Notes: a model not told the origin generated them from the letters alone. Positions 1 to 7,549 are shown, counted from the first letter of the stretch. The stretch is DNA of 46,682 bases from Candidatus Nitrosopumilus sp. (GCA_029263475.1 JAJCXK010000025.1:1-46682), one strand, 5' to 3'. Numbers and translations: made by a program.

Positions 1-1551
1 CAATCCAAGCTTTAATTCGATAATATGTTTTGATATTTTGGCAGTATCTGATACTATCTGTTTACTAAAACGTCCGCCCAGACTGTCATCGCTTACAAGC
101 AATATGCCACATTTCAAGTTCTTGAGCCTTCTGGAAAAACGCAGGGCCTGCAACGCAGAAAGCATCATTACCAGGCCTCCCTTGCTTTCGGCAATTCCAG
201 AACCGTACAATTTGTTGCCTACCTTGTAAAACGGAGTAAAGTCCGGATTGGCATACCAGGTGTCAAGATGGCCCAAAAGTAAGACGTCATTTTCTTTAGA
301 ATCATGGTTTGTAAAATACAGCATGTCTCCAACGTCAAACTCTTGATGTGGATTGGCCTTAAATCCCAGATGCTCCAGTTTCTTGGAGACCATTGAACCT
401 AGCTTGTTTACCTCATCCAAATTAGTCACACTGGAATTTACATTTACAAAATGCTCTAGCATCTTCTCATTGGTAGTGAAACGACTTCGAATGTGGCTTC
501 TTACTACAGAACGCAATGGCTGTGATTCAATTTTTTCAGGAGATTCAGTTTGAAGATAAGAGTCTCCAAAGTATCGCAAAGCTGCAGTATCTAGCATTTT
601 GTTGATCAGTGTGTCATAGGTGTATCTGGCAGTCTTGGCAGCAGCGTAATAGGAACCGGTCTGTCCCAAGCTTGCCATAGAATTAAGTTCAAGAACATAA
701 AAATGCCCGTCCTCGCTCATTCGGAAATCAACACGTGCAAAATCATTTAATCCTAATTTTCTAAACGCCGCAAGACAAATTCTGTTAATTTCTGCAGTCT
801 GCTCATCAGTCAGTTGCGCAGGACAAATCTTGTCTACAGGCGTTTCCTTTTTGTCAGTAATAGTTTGGATTCGATTTGGATCTCCATTCAGATCCATTTC
901 GACAATTGGAAGAATTTCAATGTCGTGGCCGTTACCTAACAATCCTACTGCAAATTCCCTGCCTGGAATAAACTGCTCCACCAAGATATCTTGAGAAAAT
1001 TTCTCTATCTGTTTGGCAACGGCATTGCGCAAATCCTCCCATTTGTAGACGACCTCCATTCCCATCGAGGTGGATTCCATCTTTGGCTTTACGATTACAG
1101 GAAACACAAGGTCATCAAACTCATCATCCGCTGATGAGAATACCCAAAATCCAGGGGTTGGAAGATTGTTCTTTTGCAATACTATCTTGGTCATCACCTT
1201 GTCCTGTACGACAGAATGTGCCTCAGGGCCAGAACCCACATAGGGAATTCCCAGCATCTCAAGCATTGCAGGAACGTGGGTGTAGCGATTCTGTCCCTGT
1301 ATTCCATATGCCATGTTAAAGACCATTCCTGGACGATCTCCTGCAACCACTCTAGGCATGAAATCCTTCATGTCCTCGATAAAGTTCATGCCGCCTTCGA
1401 TGATTTTTACGGAATGTCCGCCTTTTTCCAGAGACTTTGCAACTCTTTCCACAGTTTTGATTCCATAGTGTTCTTTTGTCACCATTCCAAAGACATTGAT
1501 GACGTCATTCTCATCGATGGATTTTTTGTTATACACTATGGCTACTTTCAA
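1..1551 (-). CDS. ATP-grasp (D-Ala-D-Ala ligase-like) / M20 peptidase fusion, 3' end outside window
   Basis: The 517 residues visible begin at TTG 1551 and run off the window edge. Residues 1-330 resemble D-Ala-D-Ala ligases: an N-terminal substrate lobe, then an ATP-grasp fold with metal ligands D275, E288 and N290. Residues 345-517 begin an M20 metallopeptidase domain with the HLDT metal motif at H428/D430. Two M20 hallmark positions look changed: the bridging Asp before KGG is E455, and the usual Glu-Glu pair is Asp-Asp (D488-D489). Archaea of this kind make no peptidoglycan, so the ligase half probably joins some other amino acid or small peptide and the peptidase half may hydrolyse a related bond; that is inference. 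No in-frame ATG exists upstream of the TTG. Domain calls are firm, substrate unknown. Confidence 0.85.
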   Translation of the reverse strand, partial: MKVAIVYNKKSIDENDVINVFGMVTKEHYGIKTVERVAKSLEKGGHSVKIIEGGMNFIEDMKDFMPRVVAGDRPGMVFNMAYGIQGQNRYTHVPAMLEMLGIPYVGSGPEAHSVVQDKVMTKIVLQKNNLPTPGFWVFSSADDEFDDLVFPVIVKPKMESTSMGMEVVYKWEDLRNAVAKQIEKFSQDILVEQFIPGREFAVGLLGNGHDIEILPIVEMDLNGDPNRIQTITDKKETPVDKICPAQLTDEQTAEINRICLAAFRKLGLNDFARVDFRMSEDGHFYVLELNSMASLGQTGSYYAAAKTARYTYDTLINKMLDTAALRYFGDSYLQTESPEKIESQPLRSVVRSHIRSRFTTNEKMLEHFVNVNSSVTNLDEVNKLGSMVSKKLEHLGFKANPHQEFDVGDMLYFTNHDSKENDVLLLGHLDTWYANPDFTPFYKVGNKLYGSGIAESKGGLVMMLSALQALRFSRRLKNLKCGILLVSDDSLGGRFSKQIVSDTAKISKHIIELKLGL

Positions 1552-1836
1552 CGTATCTCGATTACATATCAGTTACAAAAACCATTCGAAACAAAAAAGA
1601 TCCTGCAATTAATAAAAACCGCCGTCTATCATCATTCCCCATAATCTTGTATCTAAAGTTAGAATTTTTTTCAACATCAGGAAAGGCTAATTTGTGAAAT
1701 GATGTTCAGCGATTCTATGTTAAGCAGTTGATTACAAAAAATCAAATTAAGCATCTCAAAATCTTTTCCGCATTTTTTACATCTAACTTTTATTTAGATT
1801 CACACCATTACGCCCCATACCAAACAGCATCTTTCT

Positions 1837-1968
1837 CTAAACAAAGTCTAAAGCAGGATTCATCATTCTTTCAAGTTTGTCTTCACGATATTTACAAAAA
1901 GCACCCTCTGCATATGTGACGTGATCATGGTTATCATCTAAAGGATCATCTAAGATATTTTTTGTCAT
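1837..1968 (-). CDS. Small acidic protein, 43 aa, unknown
   Basis: An ATG at 1968 opens a 43-residue frame rich in Asp, Glu and His (LDDPLDDNHDH near the N-terminus), with one Cys. It starts inside the 3' end of the upstream zinc-binding ORF (overlap 1946-1968) in another frame, a common coupling arrangement in this genome. The composition looks protein-like, but I recognise no family. The pairing with its overlapping neighbour is the main support. Confidence 0.4.
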   Translation of the reverse strand: MTKNILDDPLDDNHDHVTYAEGAFCKYREDKLERMMNPALDFV

Positions 1969-2077
1969 AAAATTTCCGTCTTGTTGTCAATGCGATAAGA
2001 CTGCACTGGTATGAACAATACCCACTAACTTCGTCATAGTGTATTCTTCCACATACAAAACAACTACTTGGATTCAT
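1946..2077 (-). CDS. Small zinc-binding protein, C-x2-C...Y-C-S-x2-C type, 43 aa
   Basis: From ATG 2077 the product carries CFVC then YCSYQC, a C-x2-C-x11-C-x3-C pattern that would bind one zinc, followed by a basic tail. The frame extends to a TTG at 2143, but that extension is hydrophobic and unlike the rest, so the ATG is preferred. A broken gene at 11516-11670 shows the same CxxC...YCSxxC layout, suggesting a small paralogous family. Function unknown; possibly a nucleic-acid or protein-binding adaptor. Confidence 0.5.
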   Translation of the reverse strand: MNPSSCFVCGRIHYDEVSGYCSYQCSLIALTTRRKFYDKKYLR

Positions 2078-2334
2078 GCAATCTATGACTTCAAAGTAGA
2101 ATAAAACAACGAGGTCTTTTGATTTAGTTATAGATAAAGTCAATCAGTTGACTTTGTATGGATTTTACTCAAGACGTTTGAATTTTTGTGTTATGAACTT
2201 TCATTTGATATGTCTAGTCGTCATCATTGTCATCCGTGTGAAATATTTTCTTGTGTATTTTCTTCCCTGTCATTGATTTCCTCTCAATTGAGATGCGCCA
2301 AATGTTGTGTTTCAGGTATAAAATTTGTGCTAAT

Positions 2335-2418
2335 CCTGAATGAAATCAACCAGATACCTTGAGATTGTGTTTAGGCAAAAATATCCTGTCTTAATACCTC
2401 TTTCTTCATCCGGATATC
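2335..2418 (+). promoter_or_regulatory. Promoter P1, duplicated with P2
   Basis: Shares long stretches with 3405-3483 (AAATCAAC, TTGAGATTG, GCAAAAAT, TGTCTTAATAC). The CTTAATAC element lies about 29 nt before ATG 2419, where an archaeal TATA box would sit for a leaderless transcript. The same TGTC(C)TTAATAC at the same distance precedes the gene at 5867. Confidence 0.5.
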
Positions 2419-2613
2419 ATGACACAGCAAATCACGTTACACACACATAGCCATAAAACCAAACTGTGTCATCTTTGGTTGGGAGGGGTTCAAAAGCCCC
2501 TTCCTTACATCATGCATAGAATCAATGGCCCGGATATGACTGAATTACATTGGATCTTTACAGGTAAAGCATTCTCCAAAGTAAACGTCAAAGGAGATCA
2601 TCAGGTAAATTGA
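2419..2613 (+). CDS. Small protein A1 of duplicated block, 64 aa
   Basis: Starts ATG 2419 with MTQQI, the same N-terminus as A2 (3484) and nearly that of the 5867 gene (MSTQQI). The remainder aligns loosely with A2 in the same frame (an L.WI patch, acidic middle). Its TGA overlaps the TTG start of ORF B1 as TTGA. Weak conservation of the middle leaves open that A is a short leader or decaying gene. No known domain. Confidence 0.4.
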   Translation: MTQQITLHTHSHKTKLCHLWLGGVQKPLPYIMHRINGPDMTELHWIFTGKAFSKVNVKGDHQVN

Positions 2614-2768
2614 CTTATCATTGCAGGTACTGCAGTTTTGTTTGGGATACATGGGAGGCCAACTTTGAGAACGTCTTGATACATGAAAAAACACATCAGA
2701 ATTCCTCAAGCATAAAGAGTTCAGAAAATCAAAAAGAAGAAATTGATTTGTCGGAGAGTGTGAAATGA
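2610..2768 (+). CDS. C2H2-like zinc finger protein B1, 52 aa
   Basis: The TTG at 2610 overlaps the preceding TGA; AAAGGAG lies upstream as a possible ribosome site. The product has C-x2-C-x16-H-x3-H (HCRYC ... HEKTH), a long-loop C2H2 finger, then a polar acidic tail. B2 at 3678-3836 has the same length and finger. Likely a single-finger nucleic-acid or protein-binding factor; the target is unknown. Its TGA overlaps the ATG of ORF C1 (ATGA). Confidence 0.6.
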   Translation: MTYHCRYCSFVWDTWEANFENVLIHEKTHQNSSSIKSSENQKEEIDLSESVK

Positions 2769-2887
2769 CGAAGGAATGCGTTACAACAAATCAAGATAAC
2801 TGCAATCATTTTCCATCTCTTGAAATACCAGAATTGGGAAACAAGCGAGAATGCATAATATGTAAGAAGATTTTTGACGAAGTATGA
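2765..2887 (+). CDS. Small zinc-binding protein C1, 40 aa
   Basis: ATG 2765 overlaps the B1 stop. It carries C-x-H (CNH) in the first half and CIIC in the second, which together could hold one zinc. The segment NQDNCNHF..L.IPEL.NKREC is nearly repeated at the N-terminus of the 3838 ORF, where the second CxxC is lost and the reading frame runs on into a DUF6659 domain. Function unknown. Confidence 0.55.
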   Translation: MTKECVTTNQDNCNHFPSLEIPELGNKRECIICKKIFDEV

Positions 2888-2991
2888 AATCACATAAACT
2901 TGAAGAGCAAAAAATGAAATGTATATTAGAACATTATGAAATTACTTTTGGTGATTTTTCACGCTAGTTTTTTTACACTACAGTGTGGGGT

Positions 2992-3174
2992 ATGTGTGAT
3001 TTGCCAGGATTTTTTGGAAAGAAATCAGACATGTTAGTGCATCACTTGGCAGAGATGAAACCCGAATGCCATATTTATCCCGTATCAAAAGATGACCGGG
3101 TTTATTTCACACCAGACACATTAGAAAATGCCAAAGAAAAAGGATTTGTTCCATGCAAATATTGCGTTAGGTGA
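2992..3174 (+). CDS. Small protein with Ada-like metal-binding motif, 60 aa
   Basis: The C-terminal 35 residues read PECHIYP...RVYF...A...GF.PCKYC, close to the metal-binding module of Ada and of some nuclease C-termini (a Cys/His pair, an R-V-Y-F strand, then GFxPCxxC). The start is ATG 2992; a GTG at 2983 is an alternative. The N-terminal part has no known domain. It could bind damaged or modified DNA through one zinc, but that is inference from the motif. Confidence 0.6.
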   Translation: MCDLPGFFGKKSDMLVHHLAEMKPECHIYPVSKDDRVYFTPDTLENAKEKGFVPCKYCVR

Positions 3175-3205
3175 CCAACATCCTGATGCATTCTTAAATT
3201 CCATT

Positions 3206-3346
3206 CTACAATACCAGCGAAAGCATTATGATCGCAATTACTGAAATTACATAGAATTCATAATATGCTTTTTTATGACGTGGTGGCATAATTCTGGAAT
3301 TTTTTACTTTTTGAAGCATTTCATTTGTTCTTGAATATTTTTCCAT
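3206..3346 (-). CDS. Small tail-anchored membrane protein, 46 aa
   Basis: ATG 3346 opens a frame with a polar basic N-terminal half (RIMPPRHKKAYY) and a strongly hydrophobic C-terminal helix of about 17 residues ending at the stop. The layout suggests a tail-anchored or single-pass protein with its N-terminus inside. It sits between the two copies of the A-B-C block on the opposite strand. Family not recognised. Confidence 0.5.
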   Translation of the reverse strand: MEKYSRTNEMLQKVKNSRIMPPRHKKAYYEFYVISVIAIIMLSLVL

Positions 3347-3404
3347 CGTTGTGTTGGATTGTAATCCCGTTTTTAATCCCAATACTAGTTGATTATGTCG
3401 TGCA

Positions 3405-3483
3405 TCAAATCAACTGGTTATTTTGAGATTGACTTTGAGCAAAAATCTTTTGTCTTAATACACTCTTGCATTGTTATCCATTC
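3405..3483 (+). promoter_or_regulatory. Promoter P2, duplicate of P1
   Basis: Contains CTTAATAC about 30 nt before ATG 3484 and upstream blocks shared with P1. Conservation of the promoter together with the ORFs argues that both blocks are, or were, expressed under the same signal. Confidence 0.5.
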
Positions 3484-3681
3484 ATGACACAACAAATAAT
3501 GTTAACCAGACACAACCAGAAAACCCATGAATATTATGCAATGGCTGGGAGTGAAGTCAAACCCCGTCGTCCAGTCACCGTACCTGAAATCAATATAACG
3601 GATTTCTTGGGATTGTCTTGGATACTTGTAGATGATGATGCATTTTCTAACGAGAACATCATAGGTGGAAAAATAAATTGA
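3484..3681 (+). CDS. Small protein A2 of duplicated block, 65 aa
   Basis: Begins MTQQIMLTRHNQ, matching A1. An upstream in-frame start at 3466 exists, but ATG 3484 aligns with A1 and with the promoter spacing. The stop TGA overlaps TTG of B2 exactly as in copy 1. The middle has diverged strongly from A1 with scattered acidic residues. Function unknown. Confidence 0.4.
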   Translation: MTQQIMLTRHNQKTHEYYAMAGSEVKPRRPVTVPEINITDFLGLSWILVDDDAFSNENIIGGKIN

Positions 3682-3836
3682 CATATCATTGTAAAGATTG
3701 CAGATTTGTTTGGAATTTCTGGGAAGGAAACTTTGAAAATGTCCTAACCCATGAAAAAACACACGAGAAGTCTTCTGGCATGATGAGTTCCAAAAACCAA
3801 AACAACGAGGTCATTTTATCTGAGAGGGCAAATTAA
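3678..3836 (+). CDS. C2H2-like zinc finger protein B2, 52 aa
   Basis: Paralogue of B1 with the same start overlap, the same length and the finger HCKDC ... HEKTH. GGTGG sits about 10 nt before TTG 3678, a plausible ribosome site. Aromatic residues around the finger (FVW..WE.NFENVL) are kept between copies, which argues for selection on the protein rather than random duplication. Confidence 0.6.
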   Translation: MTYHCKDCRFVWNFWEGNFENVLTHEKTHEKSSGMMSSKNQNNEVILSERAN

Positions 3837-3837
3837 C

Positions 3838-4320
3838 TTGGCATGCCAAACAGTGAATCAGGAAAATTGCAAGCATTTTGTATCCCTTCCCATACCTGAA
3901 CTAAAAAACAAACGAGAGTGCAATAGCATGACCATACTTTCTCCCAAACAGATACAGGATCTTGATGTGGTCTGCCAAAAATTGGCAGAGGATGATAAGG
4001 TAAGGCATGTCGGAGTCATCAACCATCTTGGACATCTTGTCGCAGGTGGATTCAGAAATGGAATGAAGCCGCTGCTTGAGGATGACAAGGTACGGATGAC
4101 ATACATGCAGATGCAATTGGACTTTAAGATGAGACAGGAACTGGATGATGTACTTGGTCCCATCGACTATATCGCATCAAGGAGGACCAAACAACTGGTC
4201 ATCAGCGTTCCAATCGGTGAGAATCTTGTGCTAATCACAGCAGAACCTGATGCTGATGACAAGAAAATAATCAAGAGGGCAGAAGACCTGTTTGATGACT
4301 TTACAATCATGACAGTTTAG
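3838..4320 (+). CDS. DUF6659-type protein, possibly fused to half of a zinc-binding leader
   Basis: From ATG 3928 the 130-residue product (TILSPKQIQDLD...) matches the thaumarchaeal DUF6659 family as I know it: small, roadblock-like proteins with a central HVGVINHLGHLVAGGF strand-turn and alternating strands near the C-terminus. The frame extends upstream to TTG 3838, adding 30 residues homologous to zinc protein C1 but lacking its second CxxC. Either the duplication fused the C copy to this gene, or translation starts at 3928, where GAGAGTG lies just upstream. Family assignment is good; role unknown. Confidence 0.7.
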   Translation: MACQTVNQENCKHFVSLPIPELKNKRECNSMTILSPKQIQDLDVVCQKLAEDDKVRHVGVINHLGHLVAGGFRNGMKPLLEDDKVRMTYMQMQLDFKMRQELDDVLGPIDYIASRRTKQLVISVPIGENLVLITAEPDADDKKIIKRAEDLFDDFTIMTV

Positions 4321-4414
4321 ATGACCATCCCTAATGCGAGGATTAACCCACAAAACATGGGTGAACAGAATGCGGGGTGAATTTTCTCAAACGTGTTTTT
4401 GAAATATCTGTAAA

Positions 4415-5725
4415 TCATCTGGAATTTTTTTCATCCAGTCCGATATTTTTGAGGAATCTGTTTGTCTCACTTAGGGCCTGCTTTCGGATTTTTATTCTGT
4501 CTTCCTTTTTAATTGATTTTGATGCCCGATGAAGCATCTCATCCATTAGGTGTATTCCTCCCTGTGCTCCCTTTTTGAGCCCCAGTTGGTACAGCATTGG
4601 AAGATTGGTAAGATTGGACATGCCTAGAATCTTAAATTCAGGTACATTGGGGGATTTTTTGTCAGGAGTCTCAATCTCAATGAACTTGTCGACCACCTTT
4701 GAGAGCAAGATGGTGAGATTCTCCCCTATGTCCCTCTCAAGCTTTGTGTTCTTTTCCTTTCTTGCCATCATTACAATTCTTTTGATTTTGAGAAGGGCCT
4801 GATTTGCCTCAACTGAGTCAAAGTCATTTGCAGAAAGATCCAATCCAAAGTCCTGCATGAACGAGGAGATGACGTATGACAAGGCCTCCTTTCTGCACGA
4901 TGCCTTTGTTGTTCCAAACGGGCAGTTCTCACAGTTTGTGGTAAAGTATCTTGCACCACGCTTGCCAAAGCTTGACAGAACTATCTTATCCTGATCTCGT
5001 AGTTTGCCAATCGTTCTTGACACGAGTCCTTCATCAACAACTAGCATCTGGGAAATTTCCTGGTTGGAGTAAGACCCCTCGTCAATTAGTTCCAGGATCT
5101 CTTTTTCCAATTCGCCCGGAGACCTTCTTGATGGCTCCTCAATGGCATCCGCCAAGTAATGAGAGACTATCTTGCCTCCTGCATCGTGATTGATCACAAA
5201 ATATTTTCCATCAAATTCAGCATCCAATCCAGATGATGTCTCTGCCTTGATAATTTTTACAAGTATCTTTTCCAGATTCTTGATCTTGAATTCCTTTAAC
5301 AGTTCAGCAATCTTATCTTTTGGAATTTTCAGAGTTCCGGAAATAAAAATGTGGTACAACGCCCATCGAACCTTTCTTTCATCGCTTCTTTCAATTAACC
5401 GTAGCAACCCACAAAAATCATCTATCCGCTTCCACTTTATCGCAATGATTTCATCTTGGGTATTTTTAATGAACAATGCTCTGTCCAATTTCTTTGCAAA
5501 CTCCTCAAACTGTTTTACAATATCTGATTTCTTTGCTTTTCCAACTCGTTTTATCTTGATACTTTTGGACATTGCATCCAAAAGATCATCTTTGGATATG
5601 ATGTCTTCATCACGAAATGTTTTGGTTTCATATTTTAGAAATTCAAAGAATCCTAACGAATTATCAAGAATTGAGGAAGGTGAAAAAACTTTGAGTGCCA
5701 AAAGGTTTGGAGTTGAAAGCCCCAT
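4415..5725 (-). CDS. Winged-helix protein with Cys cluster, 436 aa
   Basis: Residues about 205-265 form a winged helix-turn-helix (ELEKEILELIDEG, a helix QEISQMLVVDEGLVSRTI, then a wing ending RYF). Directly after come four cysteines in CENC...C followed by R-K-E-A, a possible Fe-S or zinc site. The N-terminal 200 residues are helical and charged, with a short repeat-like region around the FIKN strand; the C-terminal third is helical. DNA binding with a redox or metal switch is a reasonable guess. ATG 5725 follows an AT-rich promoter region. No family name assigned. Confidence 0.65.
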   Translation of the reverse strand: MGLSTPNLLALKVFSPSSILDNSLGFFEFLKYETKTFRDEDIISKDDLLDAMSKSIKIKRVGKAKKSDIVKQFEEFAKKLDRALFIKNTQDEIIAIKWKRIDDFCGLLRLIERSDERKVRWALYHIFISGTLKIPKDKIAELLKEFKIKNLEKILVKIIKAETSSGLDAEFDGKYFVINHDAGGKIVSHYLADAIEEPSRRSPGELEKEILELIDEGSYSNQEISQMLVVDEGLVSRTIGKLRDQDKIVLSSFGKRGARYFTTNCENCPFGTTKASCRKEALSYVISSFMQDFGLDLSANDFDSVEANQALLKIKRIVMMARKEKNTKLERDIGENLTILLSKVVDKFIEIETPDKKSPNVPEFKILGMSNLTNLPMLYQLGLKKGAQGGIHLMDEMLHRASKSIKKEDRIKIRKQALSETNRFLKNIGLDEKNSR

Positions 5726-5789
5726 ACACAGACAATATGAGTTGACTATTTATGCGTACAAAGACAACCAAATGACTCATTTCATGCTA

Positions 5790-5866
5790 AAAATAACTGG
5801 TTCAATTTATTTTGAATCTACACAAAATTCTCTGTCCTTAATACCAAAATTGCAATTTCTCACTTC
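5790..5866 (+). promoter_or_regulatory. Promoter P3 resembling P1/P2
   Basis: TGTCCTTAATACC lies 30 nt before ATG 5867, the same element and spacing as in P1 and P2, and the following codons again spell M(S)TQQI. It looks like a third member of the promoter family. Confidence 0.45.
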
Positions 5867-6043
5867 ATGAGCACACAACAAATCCTCTCAGAGGTTAGAC
5901 AATCCGAGTCTAGAACAAGTCTGGTTGCAAGTATGCCAGTACAAGAAGGACGAAAACTTTCAATGAAGAACGTTACAATGCAACATCTCAAAGATTGCAC
6001 ATGGGAAGATTTGAGAGGATTGTCATTGACAGAGGAGGAATGA
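5867..6043 (+). CDS. Small protein, 58 aa, unknown
   Basis: ATG 5867, leaderless position after P3. Begins MSTQQIL, then a polar region ending WEDLRGLSLTEEE. No metal motif (one Cys) and no membrane segment. Its stop overlaps a possible ATG at 6040 (ATGA with GGAGGA upstream), so further small ORFs may be coupled. Only the shared N-terminus and promoter with A1/A2 give context. Confidence 0.5.
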   Translation: MSTQQILSEVRQSESRTSLVASMPVQEGRKLSMKNVTMQHLKDCTWEDLRGLSLTEEE

Positions 6044-6049
6044 TAAAAA

Positions 6050-6142
6050 ATGCAGCAAATTACAGACATCATTCTCAACCGATTGAAAAAGAAGAAAACG
6101 CCACCATGCTTTGATGATGAATTGCTAAGGACATTCAAGTGA
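6050..6142 (+). CDS. Possible small basic protein, 30 aa
   Basis: Frame from ATG 6050 gives MQQITDIILNRLKKKK... with an acidic end. An alternative frame starts at ATG 6040 directly on the upstream stop with a better ribosome site but gives only 24 residues. I cannot decide between them; either could be real. Confidence 0.25.
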   Translation: MQQITDIILNRLKKKKTPPCFDDELLRTFK

Positions 6143-6148
6143 TAAGAA

Positions 6149-6625
6149 ATGAAGGCAAGAATTTCAACTATGGCATTACTTACAATTGCAACTCTACTGT
6201 TCTCAGCATATCAGCCCGGCGCGGCTGCACCATACTACAGTCATGACGGTTCAGTAGACGATGATCTGACAAAGAAGATCATCAAACCCCTTAGAAATCA
6301 CGCAAACTATTGGATGTACAGCATAGAGACATGCGCAACTGATCATGTTATGCGAGTGTCAGTAATGACCCTGAAATCAGACATGGATGAGGTAAACCTT
6401 GGAGTAAACAAGATCATTCCAAAAGGAGAATGCCGCACGTACGGGGCAGTGATGAAGGCAAAGGATCCAAACACACTGGGAGGAAGCCTGCTGGAAACGC
6501 ATGAGGCAGTAGAGAAGATGGAGCAGATTCTCAAGGACATGAAGTCCATGACAAAGAAGGAAAGAAAAATTGCACATCACGAGTTTATGCAACTGTTTGC
6601 AGTTACCGGAGTTCTGCCAAGATAG
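6149..6625 (+). CDS. Secreted protein, 158 aa, unknown
   Basis: A signal peptide covers residues 1-27 (KAR, then a hydrophobic stretch, then AYQPGAAA). The mature part is charged with two cysteines (ETC, GEC) that could form one disulfide, and a helical C-terminal half. It lacks a membrane anchor, so it is likely exported. Downstream comes a 29-residue ORF. Family not recognised. Confidence 0.7.
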   Translation: MKARISTMALLTIATLLFSAYQPGAAAPYYSHDGSVDDDLTKKIIKPLRNHANYWMYSIETCATDHVMRVSVMTLKSDMDEVNLGVNKIIPKGECRTYGAVMKAKDPNTLGGSLLETHEAVEKMEQILKDMKSMTKKERKIAHHEFMQLFAVTGVLPR

Positions 6626-6627
6626 AC

Positions 6628-6717
6628 ATGGCAGTCATTGCCGTCAATGCAAGACAGAAAAAAGAACTTCCAGGTAAAAAAATAACAAAGAAACTCTTTG
6701 GAGACGAGGAAGAATGA
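6628..6717 (+). CDS. Small lysine-rich protein, 29 aa
   Basis: ATG 6628, two bases after the previous stop. The product is basic in the middle (RQKKELPGKKITKK) with a Glu/Asp tail. Tight spacing suggests co-transcription with the secreted protein. Low information content, so it may be spurious. A run of TCT repeats ending the region (6742-6758) could act as a T-rich terminator. Confidence 0.3.
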   Translation: MAVIAVNARQKKELPGKKITKKLFGDEEE

Positions 6718-6799
6718 ACGGAGAAAAGGACATAGCCATCCTTTCTTCTTCTTCTTCTTTCTGGACTTAAGAAATTGTTTTTCCATTACATGACAACCA

Positions 6800-7306
6800 T
6801 CAAGACTCGTCATCAGAGACCTTTTTTGGATCCGATGTGTTGAGATCAAGATCACCAGTGCCAAATTCCTTTAGGGTTTTTTTCCTAATTGGTTCAGTTT
6901 TCTTCAGATCCTTGAGTTCATCATCCACACTGCTATGATATTCTGTCTGTATTGGCCATGGTATCGCAATATTGTGCTTTTTGAACTCCTTGATTATCAT
7001 GATTCTCATGTTGCTCTTTACCTTGAATTGGGCACCTTAGTCTCGAACAAACACCCAGACAGAGAAGTCGATGGAGGAGCTGTTAAAGTTGTTCACCCTT
7101 ACTCGCGGCTGGTCCAAGTCAACCAAGATATTTTTGTCGCATCCGCAGCTTGGCTGGTGCTGATTTCTATACGGGCATTTTTCCTGTACGATCAGGTGAT
7201 TGCCTCTCACGTCCTTGATTTCGCTCATGGCCCTCTGGCCAACCTTCATCAAGACAGATGCCACTTCTTCGGGGTCATTGAGGTATGATGCCCGACCTCC
7301 ACCATA
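6800..7306 (-). pseudogene. MscS mechanosensitive channel remnant (C-terminal domain only)
   Basis: Read on the minus strand from 7306, one frame gives a GGGRASYLNDPEEVASVL start, then the beta domain (a DLDQPRVRVNNF patch, SSIDFSVWVFVRD), then the last MscS segment IIKEFKKHNIAIPWP and an acidic tail. The frame is interrupted by TAA at 7037-7039 between the two subdomains. The pore helices are absent: upstream of 7306 the frame meets a stop and the neighbouring frame has no transmembrane pattern. So this is a 5'-truncated, stop-containing relic. The Cys-rich insert CPYRNQHQPSCGC is unusual for the family. Confidence 0.75.
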
Positions 7307-7457
7307 GCTGGAACAAGCTTAGAATACAGTTTCATTGTTAATTTCATGAGGATATCAAACTAATTAGACAATATCTCTCGAGGAAGTCAAACCCTAATGT
7401 ATCTGGAACTTATAGGCTTGTTACACAGGAAATTTTCCACAAATTCATGAAACTCAG

Positions 7458-7549
7458 AATATTTCCTGGGTATTTATGCCTATTATTTGATATTATATCT
7501 TCCCCAGGAATATTTAATAATATTAGTAAATCTTATATAAATTCCTGGG
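7458..7549 (+). promoter_or_regulatory. Fic-gene promoter with three phased operator half-sites
   Basis: TTCCTGGG occurs at 7463-7470 and 7542-7549 and its inverse CCCAGGAA at 7503-7510, about 40 and 39 nt apart centre to centre. The first two form an inverted pair with AATATT flanks. The TATA-like TTATATAA (7533-7540) abuts the third site, placing transcription start near ATG 7561 (leaderless). A dimeric repressor or autoregulation is implied. Confidence 0.6.

Larger units (their letters stand above)
2335..2887 (+). repeat. Tandem duplication unit, copy 1 (partner 3405-3927)
   Basis: Promoter plus three overlapping small ORFs (A, B, C) recur about 1.07 kb downstream in the same order, with the same 4-nt TTGA overlap between A and B and identical B length (52 aa). 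Nucleotide similarity is clear but eroded, so the duplication is old. Two unrelated small genes (2992-3174 and 3206-3346) lie between the copies. Confidence 0.75.

Noticed and set aside
2219..2275. Minus-strand 19-codon frame ending in an Asp-rich tail
   Set aside because: Too short and without a ribosome site or promoter; the longer open frame before it lacks a start codon.
3858..4163. Antisense ORFs across the DUF6659 gene
   Set aside because: Low-complexity Ser/Leu-rich shadows of a well-supported plus-strand gene.
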